Shown in pieces: positions 16,104 to 24,076 of a stretch of DNA of 64,000 nucleotides. Positions within the stretch are counted from its first letter, which is position 1. Each line of letters opens with the position of its first letter. This stretch comes from Allobosea sp. UNC402CLCol (GTDB taxonomy: Bacteria; Pseudomonadota; Alphaproteobacteria; Rhizobiales; Beijerinckiaceae): NCBI RefSeq assembly GCF_000745475.1, contig NZ_JQJJ01000009.1, positions 124,001 through 188,000 on the forward strand. Reading direction: 5' to 3'. The notes beneath the pieces were generated by a model. The model was not told where the DNA came from, ran no database searches, and saw only the letters and a list, made by a program, of their open reading frames with translations. The translations under genes were made by a program, and so were the position numbers.

Positions 16104-17297
16104 ATGACGATCCTGTCGGGGCCGGTGGGCGTGCGCGACGGCGTGACGCAAGTCGCCAATGCGCCCGTCGACCAGCAGAAGATAATCCGGCTGCTCTGGG
16201 GCATCGATCCTGGCAACGCCGGCATGAAGGGCGTGTCGCCGCCACCCCCGGCAGGAGCCTTCAAGCGCTGCAACACGACACTCGCCGCGGCGATCCTGGC
16301 CTTCCAGACGTTCTGGGTGGAGCGCGGCGAGCTCAACCTGGCCGATGGCGTCGTCGATCCGGGTGGTCGCAGCCTGCGCAAGCTTGATGCCCTCGCAGCC
16401 GCCGGGCCGCCGGCCCCGACCCCGCCGAAACCAGACCAGCCCGGTTTCATCGACCTCAAGGTCCTGCGCTTCCAGCAGACGCTGCCGACCGTGCCGGGTT
16501 CCTTCAGCATTCCCGCGATCGTGCCGAGCAGCGTGATGCCGTTCCTTTTCGCGCCGGTCGCCCGCGATGCGGCGCTGGTCGAGGGCAGTGCCGAGGGGAC
16601 GATCTCCGAATTCCTGTTCAAGATCGAGAAGAACGGCGCGATCTTCTGGGTCGGTGCCTGCATCCCGGCCGGCACGATCGATTTCTCGCGAGCCTACATC
16701 TATTTCCATCCCGACACGATCTCGGCGAGCGACGATGCCGGCTATCCGACTTTCACGGGCCGCTGGCCGACGGTGAAGCGTTATGTCGCCGGGCAGGGGC
16801 TGCAGATGGCCGCGATGAAGACGATGCCGCTGATCGTGCCCTTCATGACGAACGCCTCGCGCTCGAACCAGCCCCGCACCAATCTCTTCGCCGATCGCGG
16901 CGTCGAAACGCTCGATGACATTCTCGCCGCGATCCAGATCACGCTCGGCCAGACGACGCCGCGCGGCTCGGTCCAGCAGGTCGGGACCTCGAGCTTCAGC
17001 TCCGGCGTCAACCATCTCGCTCGCTTCGCCGAGATGCTCGGCGGGAGCGGGCTGATCCGCGAGCAGATCGATTTCGACAGCGCCTTCATGAGAAATGCGC
17101 ACAAGCTCGCGCCGAGCTTGCCCGGCGCGGTGAACTGGATGGTGACCCAGTCGCCGCCGCCTTGGGGCAAGCGCATCGGCTGGCTCTACCTGCCGCAGTC
17201 CGCTTTCCGCAACGTGCACACCATGCGCGGCGACACGCATAGCCAGATCGGCACGATGATGTTCCAGACCATGATGATGCTGAGCGTCATCCCCTGA
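16104..17297 (+). CDS. Unrecognised 397-aa protein
   Basis: I do not recognise this gene. The ATG at 16104 follows a GGAGAGGGGAG purine run; the frame is open from 16023. Residues about 1-95 (DGVTQVANAPVDQQKIIRLL, later FQTFWVERGELNLADGVVDPGGRSLRKL) resemble the modules that precede effector or hydrolase domains in secreted or contact-dependent proteins. A Pro-rich linker (PPAPTPPKPDQP) leads to a 270-residue domain. It contains SSFSSGVNHL, which could be a variant nucleophile elbow, and a C-terminal His-rich HTMRGDTHSQIG. No signal peptide or membrane helix is clear. The catalytic reading is speculative. It stands alone, divergent from the monooxygenase cluster and convergent with the next gene. 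Confidence 0.8.
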   Translation: MTILSGPVGVRDGVTQVANAPVDQQKIIRLLWGIDPGNAGMKGVSPPPPAGAFKRCNTTLAAAILAFQTFWVERGELNLADGVVDPGGRSLRKLDALAAAGPPAPTPPKPDQPGFIDLKVLRFQQTLPTVPGSFSIPAIVPSSVMPFLFAPVARDAALVEGSAEGTISEFLFKIEKNGAIFWVGACIPAGTIDFSRAYIYFHPDTISASDDAGYPTFTGRWPTVKRYVAGQGLQMAAMKTMPLIVPFMTNASRSNQPRTNLFADRGVETLDDILAAIQITLGQTTPRGSVQQVGTSSFSSGVNHLARFAEMLGGSGLIREQIDFDSAFMRNAHKLAPSLPGAVNWMVTQSPPPWGKRIGWLYLPQSAFRNVHTMRGDTHSQIGTMMFQTMMMLSVIP

Positions 17298-17313
17298 GCC
17301 AAGGGGATGACGC
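17284..17313. terminator. Bidirectional hairpin between convergent genes
   Basis: A perfect 11-bp stem, GCGTCATCCCC with GGGGATGACGC, and an 8-nt loop; the TGA stop of the upstream gene lies in the loop. No T-run follows on either strand. It separates the genes ending at 17297 and 17326. Confidence 0.65.
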
Positions 17314-17325
17314 AGGGATTCTGGC

Positions 17326-18915
17326 CTAGCTGGTTCGCCTCACGTTCCAGAAGGTCGGGAAGCTTGCCAGAACGCCTTCCAGCTTGCGGCTGAACGCCGT
17401 CGGCTGGAAATACTGGCCGAGCGGTGCATAGGGCACGTCCTCGAAGACCTGCAACTGGATCTCGGCGGCGAGGCGCTTCTTCGTCTCGGTGTCCGGCGCA
17501 TCGATCCAGGCGTCGCGCAACGCCTCGATCTTCGGCGCGGTGGGCCAGCCCGGCCAGGCGGCAGCGCCATTGCCGCGCAGCGAGACATGGCCGACGGGGT
17601 CGAGGATGTCGATGCCGTTCCAGCCGGTGAAGAAGCAATTCCAGCCGCCCTGCGACGGTGGTTCCTTCTTGGCGCGCCGGGTCACCACCGTGCCCCAGTC
17701 CATTACCTGGTAGTCGACATTCATGCCGATGCGCTTGAGCATTTCGCCGGCGACCTCGCATTCCGCCTTCAGGTTGGCGAGATCGGAGACGCCGAGCAGC
17801 ACGACCTTCTCGCCGTTGTAGCCGGCCGCCGCCAGCGCCTGCTTGACCTTGCCGATGTCGCGCGGCCCGTTCAGCACCTCCATGCCCGCATCGTTCGCGA
17901 AGGGCGTGTCCGGCGGAAACACCCCGACGCCGGTGCGCCAGAGCTTCGTATCCGAGCCGCCGACCGCTTCCATGAATTCCTTCTGGTCGATCGCCAGCAG
18001 CATGGCGCGGCGGATTGCCGGATTGTCGAAGGGCGGGTGCAGATGGTTCATCCGCATGATCGCGATCGCGCCCGTGGTCTCCTTGATCGCGACCTCGAGC
18101 CGCGGATTCTCCGAGAGCAGGGGCAGGAGGTCAGGCAGGGGCTGTTCCACCCAGTCGATCTCGCCGCTCTGGAGCGCGGCTCCGGCCGTCGCCGGGTCGG
18201 CCAGCGTGTGCCACTCGACCCGGTCGACATGGACGATCTTCGGGCCGGCCGTCCGGCCGGGCCTGCCGTCGCCGCGCGGCCGGTAATCGGCGAATTTCTC
18301 GTAGACGGCGAGGTGGCCCGACTGTCGCTCCGATGCGACGAAGCGGAAGGGGCCGCTGCCGACCACCTCGGTGATTTGGGTGAAGGCGTCCGTGACGGCC
18401 AGCCGCTCCGGCATGATCGCCGGGACGAAGGCAGTCATCTTGGCCAGGGCGTCGGGCAGCAACGGAAAGGGCCTTTTCAGCCTGAACCGCAGGGTGCGAT
18501 CGTCCGTCGCCGCGAGTTCGTCGGTCAGCGCCATCAGCGTCTGCCCGAAGGAGTCGCGCTTGCCCCAGCGGTTCAGGCTGGCCACGCAGTCGCGCGCCAG
18601 AACCGCGCTGCCGTCGTGGAATTTCAGTCCCTCCCGCAGCTTGATGGTCCATGTCTTGCCGTCTGCCTCGGCAAGCGCTCCCTCGGCCATCTGCGGCTGG
18701 GCCTTGTAGCTTTCGTCCTGCCCGAAGAGCGTGTCGTAGACCAGGAAGGCGTGGTTGCGCGTGACGGTCGCGGTGGTCCAGATCGGGTCGACGACGGCGA
18801 GATCGCCCTGCGGCACGAATTTGATCACGCTCCGGTCGGCGCCTCGGCCGATATTGGGGGCAGAGAGGGTCAAGCTCGCGGCGGCACCTGCGAGGAAGGA
18901 ACGGCGTGTCGGCAT
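17326..18915 (-). CDS. Peptide-type ABC transporter substrate-binding protein (orphan)
   Basis: This 529-aa SBP_bac_5 family periplasmic protein starts MPTRRSFLAGAAASLTLSAP, a twin-arginine signal. Family landmarks are WTIKLREGLKFHDGSAVLARDCVASLNRW, the GSGPFRFV strand, VDRVEWHTLADPATAGAALQSGEIDWVE and NNPAIRRAMLLAIDQ-like FDNPAIRRAMLLAID. Length is normal. No permease or ATPase gene is adjacent, so its transporter partners must be elsewhere or it acts with the one at 25.9 kb (inference). The ligand is not predictable; this family binds peptides, glutathione, opines and other oligomers. Confidence 0.9.
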   Translation of the reverse strand: MPTRRSFLAGAAASLTLSAPNIGRGADRSVIKFVPQGDLAVVDPIWTTATVTRNHAFLVYDTLFGQDESYKAQPQMAEGALAEADGKTWTIKLREGLKFHDGSAVLARDCVASLNRWGKRDSFGQTLMALTDELAATDDRTLRFRLKRPFPLLPDALAKMTAFVPAIMPERLAVTDAFTQITEVVGSGPFRFVASERQSGHLAVYEKFADYRPRGDGRPGRTAGPKIVHVDRVEWHTLADPATAGAALQSGEIDWVEQPLPDLLPLLSENPRLEVAIKETTGAIAIMRMNHLHPPFDNPAIRRAMLLAIDQKEFMEAVGGSDTKLWRTGVGVFPPDTPFANDAGMEVLNGPRDIGKVKQALAAAGYNGEKVVLLGVSDLANLKAECEVAGEMLKRIGMNVDYQVMDWGTVVTRRAKKEPPSQGGWNCFFTGWNGIDILDPVGHVSLRGNGAAAWPGWPTAPKIEALRDAWIDAPDTETKKRLAAEIQLQVFEDVPYAPLGQYFQPTAFSRKLEGVLASFPTFWNVRRTS

Positions 18916-19005
18916 GGCGGTCTCCCGGGCGAGAGGTTCTGCACGTCCTAGCGGGCGGCAGAGTAGCATCGCCTCCAAGCAAGCGACATGCCGGTGCTTC
19001 GGTTT

Positions 19006-19866
19006 TCAGGCGAAGCGCTTCGCCCCGGCCACGGAGAGAACGACGATGCCGGTCGCAGCGACCATGCTCCAGGCGACGGGTTCGTGCAGCAGAAGCCCGG
19101 CCAGCAGCAGCCCGAAAAACGGCTGGAGCAGCTGGAGCTGGCCGACGCCGGCAATGCCGCCCAGCGCCAGTCCGCGATACCAGAACACGAAGCCGATCAG
19201 CATGCTGAACACCGAGACATAGCCGAGCCCGAGCCAGGCGGGCATGCCGATGCCGTTCCATGAGGCCGGCCAATAGAGGAGCGCGACGAGCGCCATCGCC
19301 GGGAGGGACAACAGCAGGGCCCAGGAGATCACCTGCCAGCCGCCGAGACGACGCGAGAGCGTCGCGCCCTCGGCATAGCCGAGCCCGCAGAGCAGGATCG
19401 CGGCGATCATCAGCAGATCGCCCGCCAGGGAGCCGCCATCGCTATGGATCAGCGCGAAGCCCGCGACGGTCGCGCTGCCGAGGATCGAGAACAGCCAGAA
19501 AGCCGGCTTGGGGCGCTCGCCGCCGCGCAGCACGCCGAAGATCGCCGTGGCCAGCGGCAGAAGCCCGATGAAGACGATCGACCGTGCCGCCGTGATGTGC
19601 TGCAGCGCCAGCGCCGTCAGCAGCGGGAAGCCGACGACGACGCCGAGCGCGACGATGAGGAGGGGGAGCAGATCGCTGCGCGCCGGCGGCTTCTGGCGCA
19701 GCAGGGAGAGAAACATCCCGCCGAGCAGCGCGGCGATGACGGCGCGCGCCGAGGTCAGGAACAGCGGCGAGAAACCGGCCACGGCGACGCGCGTCGCAGG
19801 CAGCGAGCCGCTGAAGATCAGCACACCCAGGAGCCCGCTGCCCCAGCCCTTGCCTGCAAAACTCAT
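19006..19866 (-). CDS. DMT-superfamily (EamA-type) transporter
   Basis: This 286-aa integral membrane protein has about ten hydrophobic segments in two EamA repeats. The first repeat includes PLFLTSARAVIAALLGGMF and AARSIVFIGLLPLATAIFGVL; the second ends QLLQPFFGLLLAGLLLHEPV, the classic last-helix motif. Such proteins export amino acids or other metabolites. It is transcribed divergently from the MocR-type regulator at 19979, and DMT exporters are common targets of MocR regulators, so control by that protein through the inverted repeat at 19925-19950 is likely (inference). Confidence 0.88.
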   Translation of the reverse strand: MSFAGKGWGSGLLGVLIFSGSLPATRVAVAGFSPLFLTSARAVIAALLGGMFLSLLRQKPPARSDLLPLLIVALGVVVGFPLLTALALQHITAARSIVFIGLLPLATAIFGVLRGGERPKPAFWLFSILGSATVAGFALIHSDGGSLAGDLLMIAAILLCGLGYAEGATLSRRLGGWQVISWALLLSLPAMALVALLYWPASWNGIGMPAWLGLGYVSVFSMLIGFVFWYRGLALGGIAGVGQLQLLQPFFGLLLAGLLLHEPVAWSMVAATGIVVLSVAGAKRFA

Positions 19867-19924
19867 CCCGCCTCGCTTTCGCAGCAGGCTTAGACAATCC
19901 GCTGGCTCCGTGACAGAAACGATT

Positions 19925-19950
19925 CAATACGATTTGCGAAAACTGTATTG
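19925..19950. promoter_or_regulatory. Inverted repeat in the DMT/MocR divergent promoter
   Basis: CAATAC and GTATTG form a perfect inverted pair 14 nt apart, 28 nt before the MocR start codon and 58 bp from the DMT start. The surrounding bases are AT-rich for this window. It is the best candidate operator for the adjacent MocR protein and may overlap its promoter. Confidence 0.55.
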
Positions 19951-19978
19951 GTATCAAAACCCACACGGAAAGAGCGGG

Positions 19979-21409
19979 ATGGACAATCGCCAGCAGACGC
20001 GCACGGAAGAGGTCATGGCCGCGATCAAGGCCAGGGCTGCTGCGCGGCAACTCGCGCCGGGCGACCGGCTGCCCTCGATCCGCCGCTGCGCCGCGGCGAT
20101 GAAGGTTTCGCCTTCGACCGTGGTCGAGGCCTATGACCGGCTCGCCGCCGAAGGGCTGATCCGCGCCCGCCCCGGCTCCGGCTTCTATCTCACCGGCCAC
20201 GGCCTGCCGCCGCTCAGCCTGGCGCAGCCGGCGACGCCGCGGGCGGTCGATCCGTTCTGGGTCTCGCGCCAGTCGCTCGATGCCGGGCCCGATACGCTCA
20301 AGCCGGGCTGTGGCTGGCTGCCGCCGGACTGGATGCCGAACGAGGCGCTGCGGCGCGGCCTGCGGAGTTTGGCGCGGGGTGGCGACGAGATGCTCGCCGA
20401 GTATGGCAGCACGCGCGGATCGCTGCCCCTGCGCCGGCTGCTGCTCGGGCGCCTCGCGGAGGAGGGGCTGCAGCTCTCGCCGGAGCAGCTCCTGCTGACC
20501 GGCTCGGGGACGCAGGCCGTCGATCTCGTCTGCCGCTTCCTGCTCCAGCCGGGCGACACCGTGCTGGTGGACGACCCCTGCTATTTCAACTTCAGGGCGC
20601 TCCTGCGGGCGCATCGCCTGCGCCTCCTGAGCGTTCCCTTCACGCCGACCGGCCCCGATATCCAGGCTTTCGAGGCGATCGTGGCGGCCGAGCGGCCGCG
20701 CCTCTACATCACCAATGCGGCGCTCCACAATCCGACGGGCGCGAGCCTGTCGCCGCAGGCTGCCTATCGCGTTCTCAGCATCGCGGCCGCGCAGGACATG
20801 GCGATCGTCGAGGACGAGATCTTCGCCGATTTCGAGCCCGATCCGTCACCACGCCTCGCCGTCCTCGACGGTCTCGACCGGGTCATCCGGATCGGCAGCT
20901 TTTCCAAGACGCTCTCGGCCTCGGTCCGCTGCGGCTATATCGCCGCCCGCCTCGACTGGGTCGAGGGGCTCGTCGATCTGCAGATCGCCACGAGCTTCGG
21001 CGGTCCGAGCCCGCTGGCCGGCGGCCTGATCGCCGATGTCCTGGCCGGCGGCGGCTACCGCAAGCATATGGAGGAGGTCAGGCGCCGGCTCGCGCAGGCG
21101 AGGCGCGCTGTGGCGCCCCGGCTCGAGGCGCTGGGCATCCGGCCCTGGCTCATGCCGCGTGGCGGATTCTATCTCTGGTGCCGGCTGCCGGAAGGGGTGG
21201 ATTCGGCCGAGCTGTCGCGCCTGGCGCTGGCGGATGGCGTGGTGCTGGCGCCGGGCAACGTCTTCAGCGTGGCGCAGACGGCCGGCGATTTCATGCGCTT
21301 CAACGTCGCGCAGATGCGCGAGCCCCGCGTCTATGAGGCGCTGGAGCGGTCGCTCCTGGCATTGGGGTGGTCGGACCGCCCTGCAGTTGGTGCACGGCCT
21401 GCGCCGTGA
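19979..21409 (+). CDS. MocR-type GntR regulator with aminotransferase domain
   Basis: The 476-aa protein has a GntR winged helix at about residues 5-75 (RLPSIRRCAAAMKVSPSTVVEAYDRLAAEGLIRARPGSGFYL). It is followed by a fold-type I aminotransferase-like domain from about 95 to the end. The PLP lysine is Lys310 in RIGSFSKTLSASVRCGYIA, and ALHNPTGASLSP is present. MocR regulators sense PLP-linked amino compounds and control adjacent genes. The start at 19979 is chosen because it leads straight into the helix-turn-helix. The divergent DMT exporter is the natural target. Confidence 0.93.
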   Translation: MDNRQQTRTEEVMAAIKARAAARQLAPGDRLPSIRRCAAAMKVSPSTVVEAYDRLAAEGLIRARPGSGFYLTGHGLPPLSLAQPATPRAVDPFWVSRQSLDAGPDTLKPGCGWLPPDWMPNEALRRGLRSLARGGDEMLAEYGSTRGSLPLRRLLLGRLAEEGLQLSPEQLLLTGSGTQAVDLVCRFLLQPGDTVLVDDPCYFNFRALLRAHRLRLLSVPFTPTGPDIQAFEAIVAAERPRLYITNAALHNPTGASLSPQAAYRVLSIAAAQDMAIVEDEIFADFEPDPSPRLAVLDGLDRVIRIGSFSKTLSASVRCGYIAARLDWVEGLVDLQIATSFGGPSPLAGGLIADVLAGGGYRKHMEEVRRRLAQARRAVAPRLEALGIRPWLMPRGGFYLWCRLPEGVDSAELSRLALADGVVLAPGNVFSVAQTAGDFMRFNVAQMREPRVYEALERSLLALGWSDRPAVGARPAP

Positions 21410-21442
21410 ACGGCGTGGCGCATCTGCGCCGTGTCCAAAAGA

Positions 21443-21477
21443 GAAGGCCCGGCCTCCGTCGGGAGTGCCGGGCCTTC
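21443..21477 (+). terminator. Strong hairpin after the MocR gene
   Basis: A perfect 11-bp stem, GAAGGCCCGGC with GCCGGGCCTTC, and a 13-nt loop lie 33 bp after the stop. No T-run follows, so termination may be Rho-assisted. It would also serve the convergent small gene at 21522. Confidence 0.7.
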
Positions 21478-21521
21478 GTATGACCACCGCCGCATGCCTG
21501 CGAGTGGCCGTTATGGCTGGG

Positions 21522-21728
21522 TCAGAGCGTCTGCGCGATATCGCGGTTGCGTGCCGCGAAGCGCGCCGCCTCCTGTCGGAACAGCATCCAGGCCGGTTGG
21601 GGGCTCTCATGTCCCGGCGCCTGCATCGACATGGTGAAAGGACCCTTGTTGCCGGCAGGCTTGTCGGGGTCGATCCGGGCCGCCCGGCACATCGCGCGGG
21701 CGATCCGCTTGATTCTGTCTTCGTCCAT
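21522..21728 (-). CDS. Small conserved-looking protein of unknown function
   Basis: This 68-aa cytoplasmic protein is highly charged: MDEDRIKRIARAMCRAARIDP, then PAWMLFRQEAARFAARNRD. It is not membrane-bound and has no signal peptide. GGAGAGGGAGT directly precedes the ATG, an unusually good ribosome-binding site, which is the main reason to accept it. The N-terminal helix resembles small proteins seen beside unrelated genes in rhizobia. No function can be given. Confidence 0.65.
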   Translation of the reverse strand: MDEDRIKRIARAMCRAARIDPDKPAGNKGPFTMSMQAPGHESPQPAWMLFRQEAARFAARNRDIAQTL

Positions 21729-22111
21729 ACTCCCTCTCCGCCGTGAAGGTTCAGAGGCGGGAACGTCGAATCAGGGAGCTGGGTTCCACAAAAATCGAAA
21801 AATAAATTTCTGATTGTATTCAATTGTTTAGGAGAAATCCGTTCGGATTTCCGGCGTCGAGGCTGTCAAGCCTTTTCCTGCCGCAGCGCATGTCGGCGGC
21901 CGGTTCGTTGTCAGCAAAATGGCGGGCGAGTTTGGGAATGTCCGCCGCCAAATATTGCGATCGGCACCCGAGATAATTCCGTCAAGTTCAGCATATTCAC
22001 CGCTGGGGAACAAGCGGCTGCGCCCAAGGGCGTGCATGCGCGCAAATCAGTGGCGATGACGCGGCAACTCGCCAAAACTGTCAAAAAAATTGAGCAGGGA
22101 GCGGAAGGCCG
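21729..22111. other. 383-bp AT-rich gap before the amidohydrolase cluster
   Basis: The gap includes AAAAATCGAAAAATAAATTTC near 21790, well below local G+C, and a 7-bp hairpin GAAATCC-GTTC-GGATTTC at 21834-21851. It is likely the regulatory region for the genes that follow. No gene seen. Confidence 0.5.
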
Positions 22112-22282
22112 ATGACGCGGCGCGGGCTGATTGCCGAAGGCATGTATGAGAGGAGCACCTTCCGTGCTTCCATCACCCGCGAACTGCCGGGAGGCGACGC
22201 CAGCGCGCGCTCGATCCGCAATGTCGAGGAGCGGCCCTCCCGCACGGCATGCCGGCCGATCTTCCCGCTCGACGACATCTGA
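22112..22282 (+). CDS. Possible 56-aa small protein (uncertain)
   Basis: The short open frame runs from an ATG at 22112 preceded by GGAAGG 3 nt upstream and ends at TGA 22280-22282, 53 bp before the amidohydrolase start. The translation begins MTRRGLIAEGMYERSTFRAS and ends PIFPLDDI. It is Arg-rich with no membrane segment. It could be a leader peptide, a remnant of a larger gene or chance. Confidence 0.25.
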   Translation: MTRRGLIAEGMYERSTFRASITRELPGGDASARSIRNVEERPSRTACRPIFPLDDI

Positions 22283-22335
22283 TGCTCGGCGCGCGCCGCG
22301 AAGGCGGCAAGGCCGGGGGACAACAGGAGGACATC

Positions 22336-23961
22336 ATGGCTGTTCAGGCCGATATTGTATTGCGCAACGGGCCGATCTGGTGCGGTCGCGAGGAGGGCGT
22401 GGTCGAGGCGCTGGCGATTTGGCAGGGCAGGGTGCTGGCTGCGGGCCGCAACGACGAGATCGCGCCGCTGGTGGGACCGAAGACGCAGGTCATCGACCTG
22501 AAAGGGCGGCTGGCGACCCCGGGCCTCAACGATTCCCATCTGCACCTGATCTCGCTCGGCATGACCATGGGCTGGGTCAATTCCAAGCCCGAGGCCGCGC
22601 CGACGCTGGACGCCCTGCTCGGTGCGATCGCGGCCCGTGCCGCGACGGCGAAGCCCGGTGAATGGATCCTGTCGCGCGGCTACGACCAGACCAAGCTCGA
22701 CACCGGACGCCATCCCTGGCGCGAGGAGCTCGACCGGGCCGCGCCGAACAACCCGGTCATGCTGGTGCGCACCTGCGGCCATATCGCGATCTGCAATTCA
22801 GAGGCGCTGAGGCTCGGCGGCATCGACGAAAACTCGCCGACGCCGCAGGGCGGGCTGATCGAGCAGCAAAACGGCCGTCTCACCGGCTTGCTCGCCGAGA
22901 ATGCCCGCGCCCCGGTGCAGGCGGCGATCCCGGCGCCGACCGAGGAGGAGCTGGTCGCGGCGATCGAGCGCGGCGGGCAATATCTGCTCTCGCTCGGCAT
23001 CACCAGCTGCATGGATGCCGCCGTCGGCCAGAAGGGCGGCTTCGGCGAGATCGCGGCCTATCATCGGGCCAAGCGCGACGGGCGCCTGCCGGTCCGGACC
23101 TGGTTGACCCTGCTCGGCGACGATGGCCGCTCGATCGTGCCGCAATGCTACGACGCCGGCCTGATCTCCGGCACCGGCGACGAGATGCTGATGGTCGGCG
23201 CCGTCAAGCTCTTCCTCGATGGCTCGGCCGGCGGGCGTACCGCCTGGATGAGCGAGCCCTATCTCGGCGAGGACAAGACCACCGGCGTCTGGATGTGGAG
23301 CGATGACGAGCTGGAGCGCATGGTGCTCGACGCGCATGTGAAGGGCTATCAGCTCGCCTGCCACGCCATTGGCGATGCCGCGATCGAGCAGCTCATCACC
23401 GCCTATGAGAAGGCGCTTGCGGCCCATCCCGATCCGGACCGCCGCCACCGCATCGAGCATTGCGGCTTCTCGACCCCGGCCCAGCACGAGCGCATGGTCA
23501 AGGCCGGCATCTATCCCTGCCCGCAGCAGGTCTTCATCCATGATTTCGGCGACGCCTATATCAAGGTGCTCGGGCCGGAGCGAGCGCTGCCGAGCTACCC
23601 GTTCCGCACCTGGTTCGACCTCGGCCTGAAGCCGGCGACGGGCAGCGACGGGCCGGTCTGCGATCCCAACCCCTTCCCGAATTTCCACACCATGCTCACC
23701 CGCCAGACCTGGAAGGGCACGGTGATGGATGCTGCGCAGCGCGTCTCGATCGAGGAGGCGCTGCAGGCCTATACCGAATATGGCGCCTTCTCGCAGAAGC
23801 AGGAGAATGTGAAGGGCCGCCTCGCGCCGGGTTACCTCGCCGATGTCGCGGTGTTCTCGCGCGACCTGCTGACGGCGAGCCCGGGCGACATCCTCGGCGA
23901 CACGCGCTGCGACCTCACCATCCTCGAGGGCCGCATTGTCTATGAGCGCGCGGGGCAGTGA
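22336..23961 (+). CDS. Amidohydrolase family protein (YtcJ-like)
   Basis: This 541-aa metal-dependent hydrolase is of the Amidohydro_3 group. The metal site HxH is in LNDSHLHLISLG (near residue 70), with CHAIGDAAIEQLI, RIEHCGFSTPAQ and GSDGPVCDPNPF further on, and the C-terminal GYLADVAVFSRDLL that closes the small beta-domain. AGGAGG 5 nt before the ATG at 22336 is a near-perfect Shine-Dalgarno site and fixes the start. Members hydrolyse amide or imide bonds of small N-substituted compounds. It heads a cluster with a peptide-type importer, so the imported compound is probably its substrate (inference). Confidence 0.9.
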   Translation: MAVQADIVLRNGPIWCGREEGVVEALAIWQGRVLAAGRNDEIAPLVGPKTQVIDLKGRLATPGLNDSHLHLISLGMTMGWVNSKPEAAPTLDALLGAIAARAATAKPGEWILSRGYDQTKLDTGRHPWREELDRAAPNNPVMLVRTCGHIAICNSEALRLGGIDENSPTPQGGLIEQQNGRLTGLLAENARAPVQAAIPAPTEEELVAAIERGGQYLLSLGITSCMDAAVGQKGGFGEIAAYHRAKRDGRLPVRTWLTLLGDDGRSIVPQCYDAGLISGTGDEMLMVGAVKLFLDGSAGGRTAWMSEPYLGEDKTTGVWMWSDDELERMVLDAHVKGYQLACHAIGDAAIEQLITAYEKALAAHPDPDRRHRIEHCGFSTPAQHERMVKAGIYPCPQQVFIHDFGDAYIKVLGPERALPSYPFRTWFDLGLKPATGSDGPVCDPNPFPNFHTMLTRQTWKGTVMDAAQRVSIEEALQAYTEYGAFSQKQENVKGRLAPGYLADVAVFSRDLLTASPGDILGDTRCDLTILEGRIVYERAGQ

Positions 23962-24076
23962 AGGGACGGCTGAATTTTTGGGCAGACAAGCGGCGCAGAG
24001 CCGTTAAGGTTCCATCTGGAAGCAACGACTTCGGTTTGAGCCGGAGCGCATAAACACAAAAACGGGAGGATTTTCG

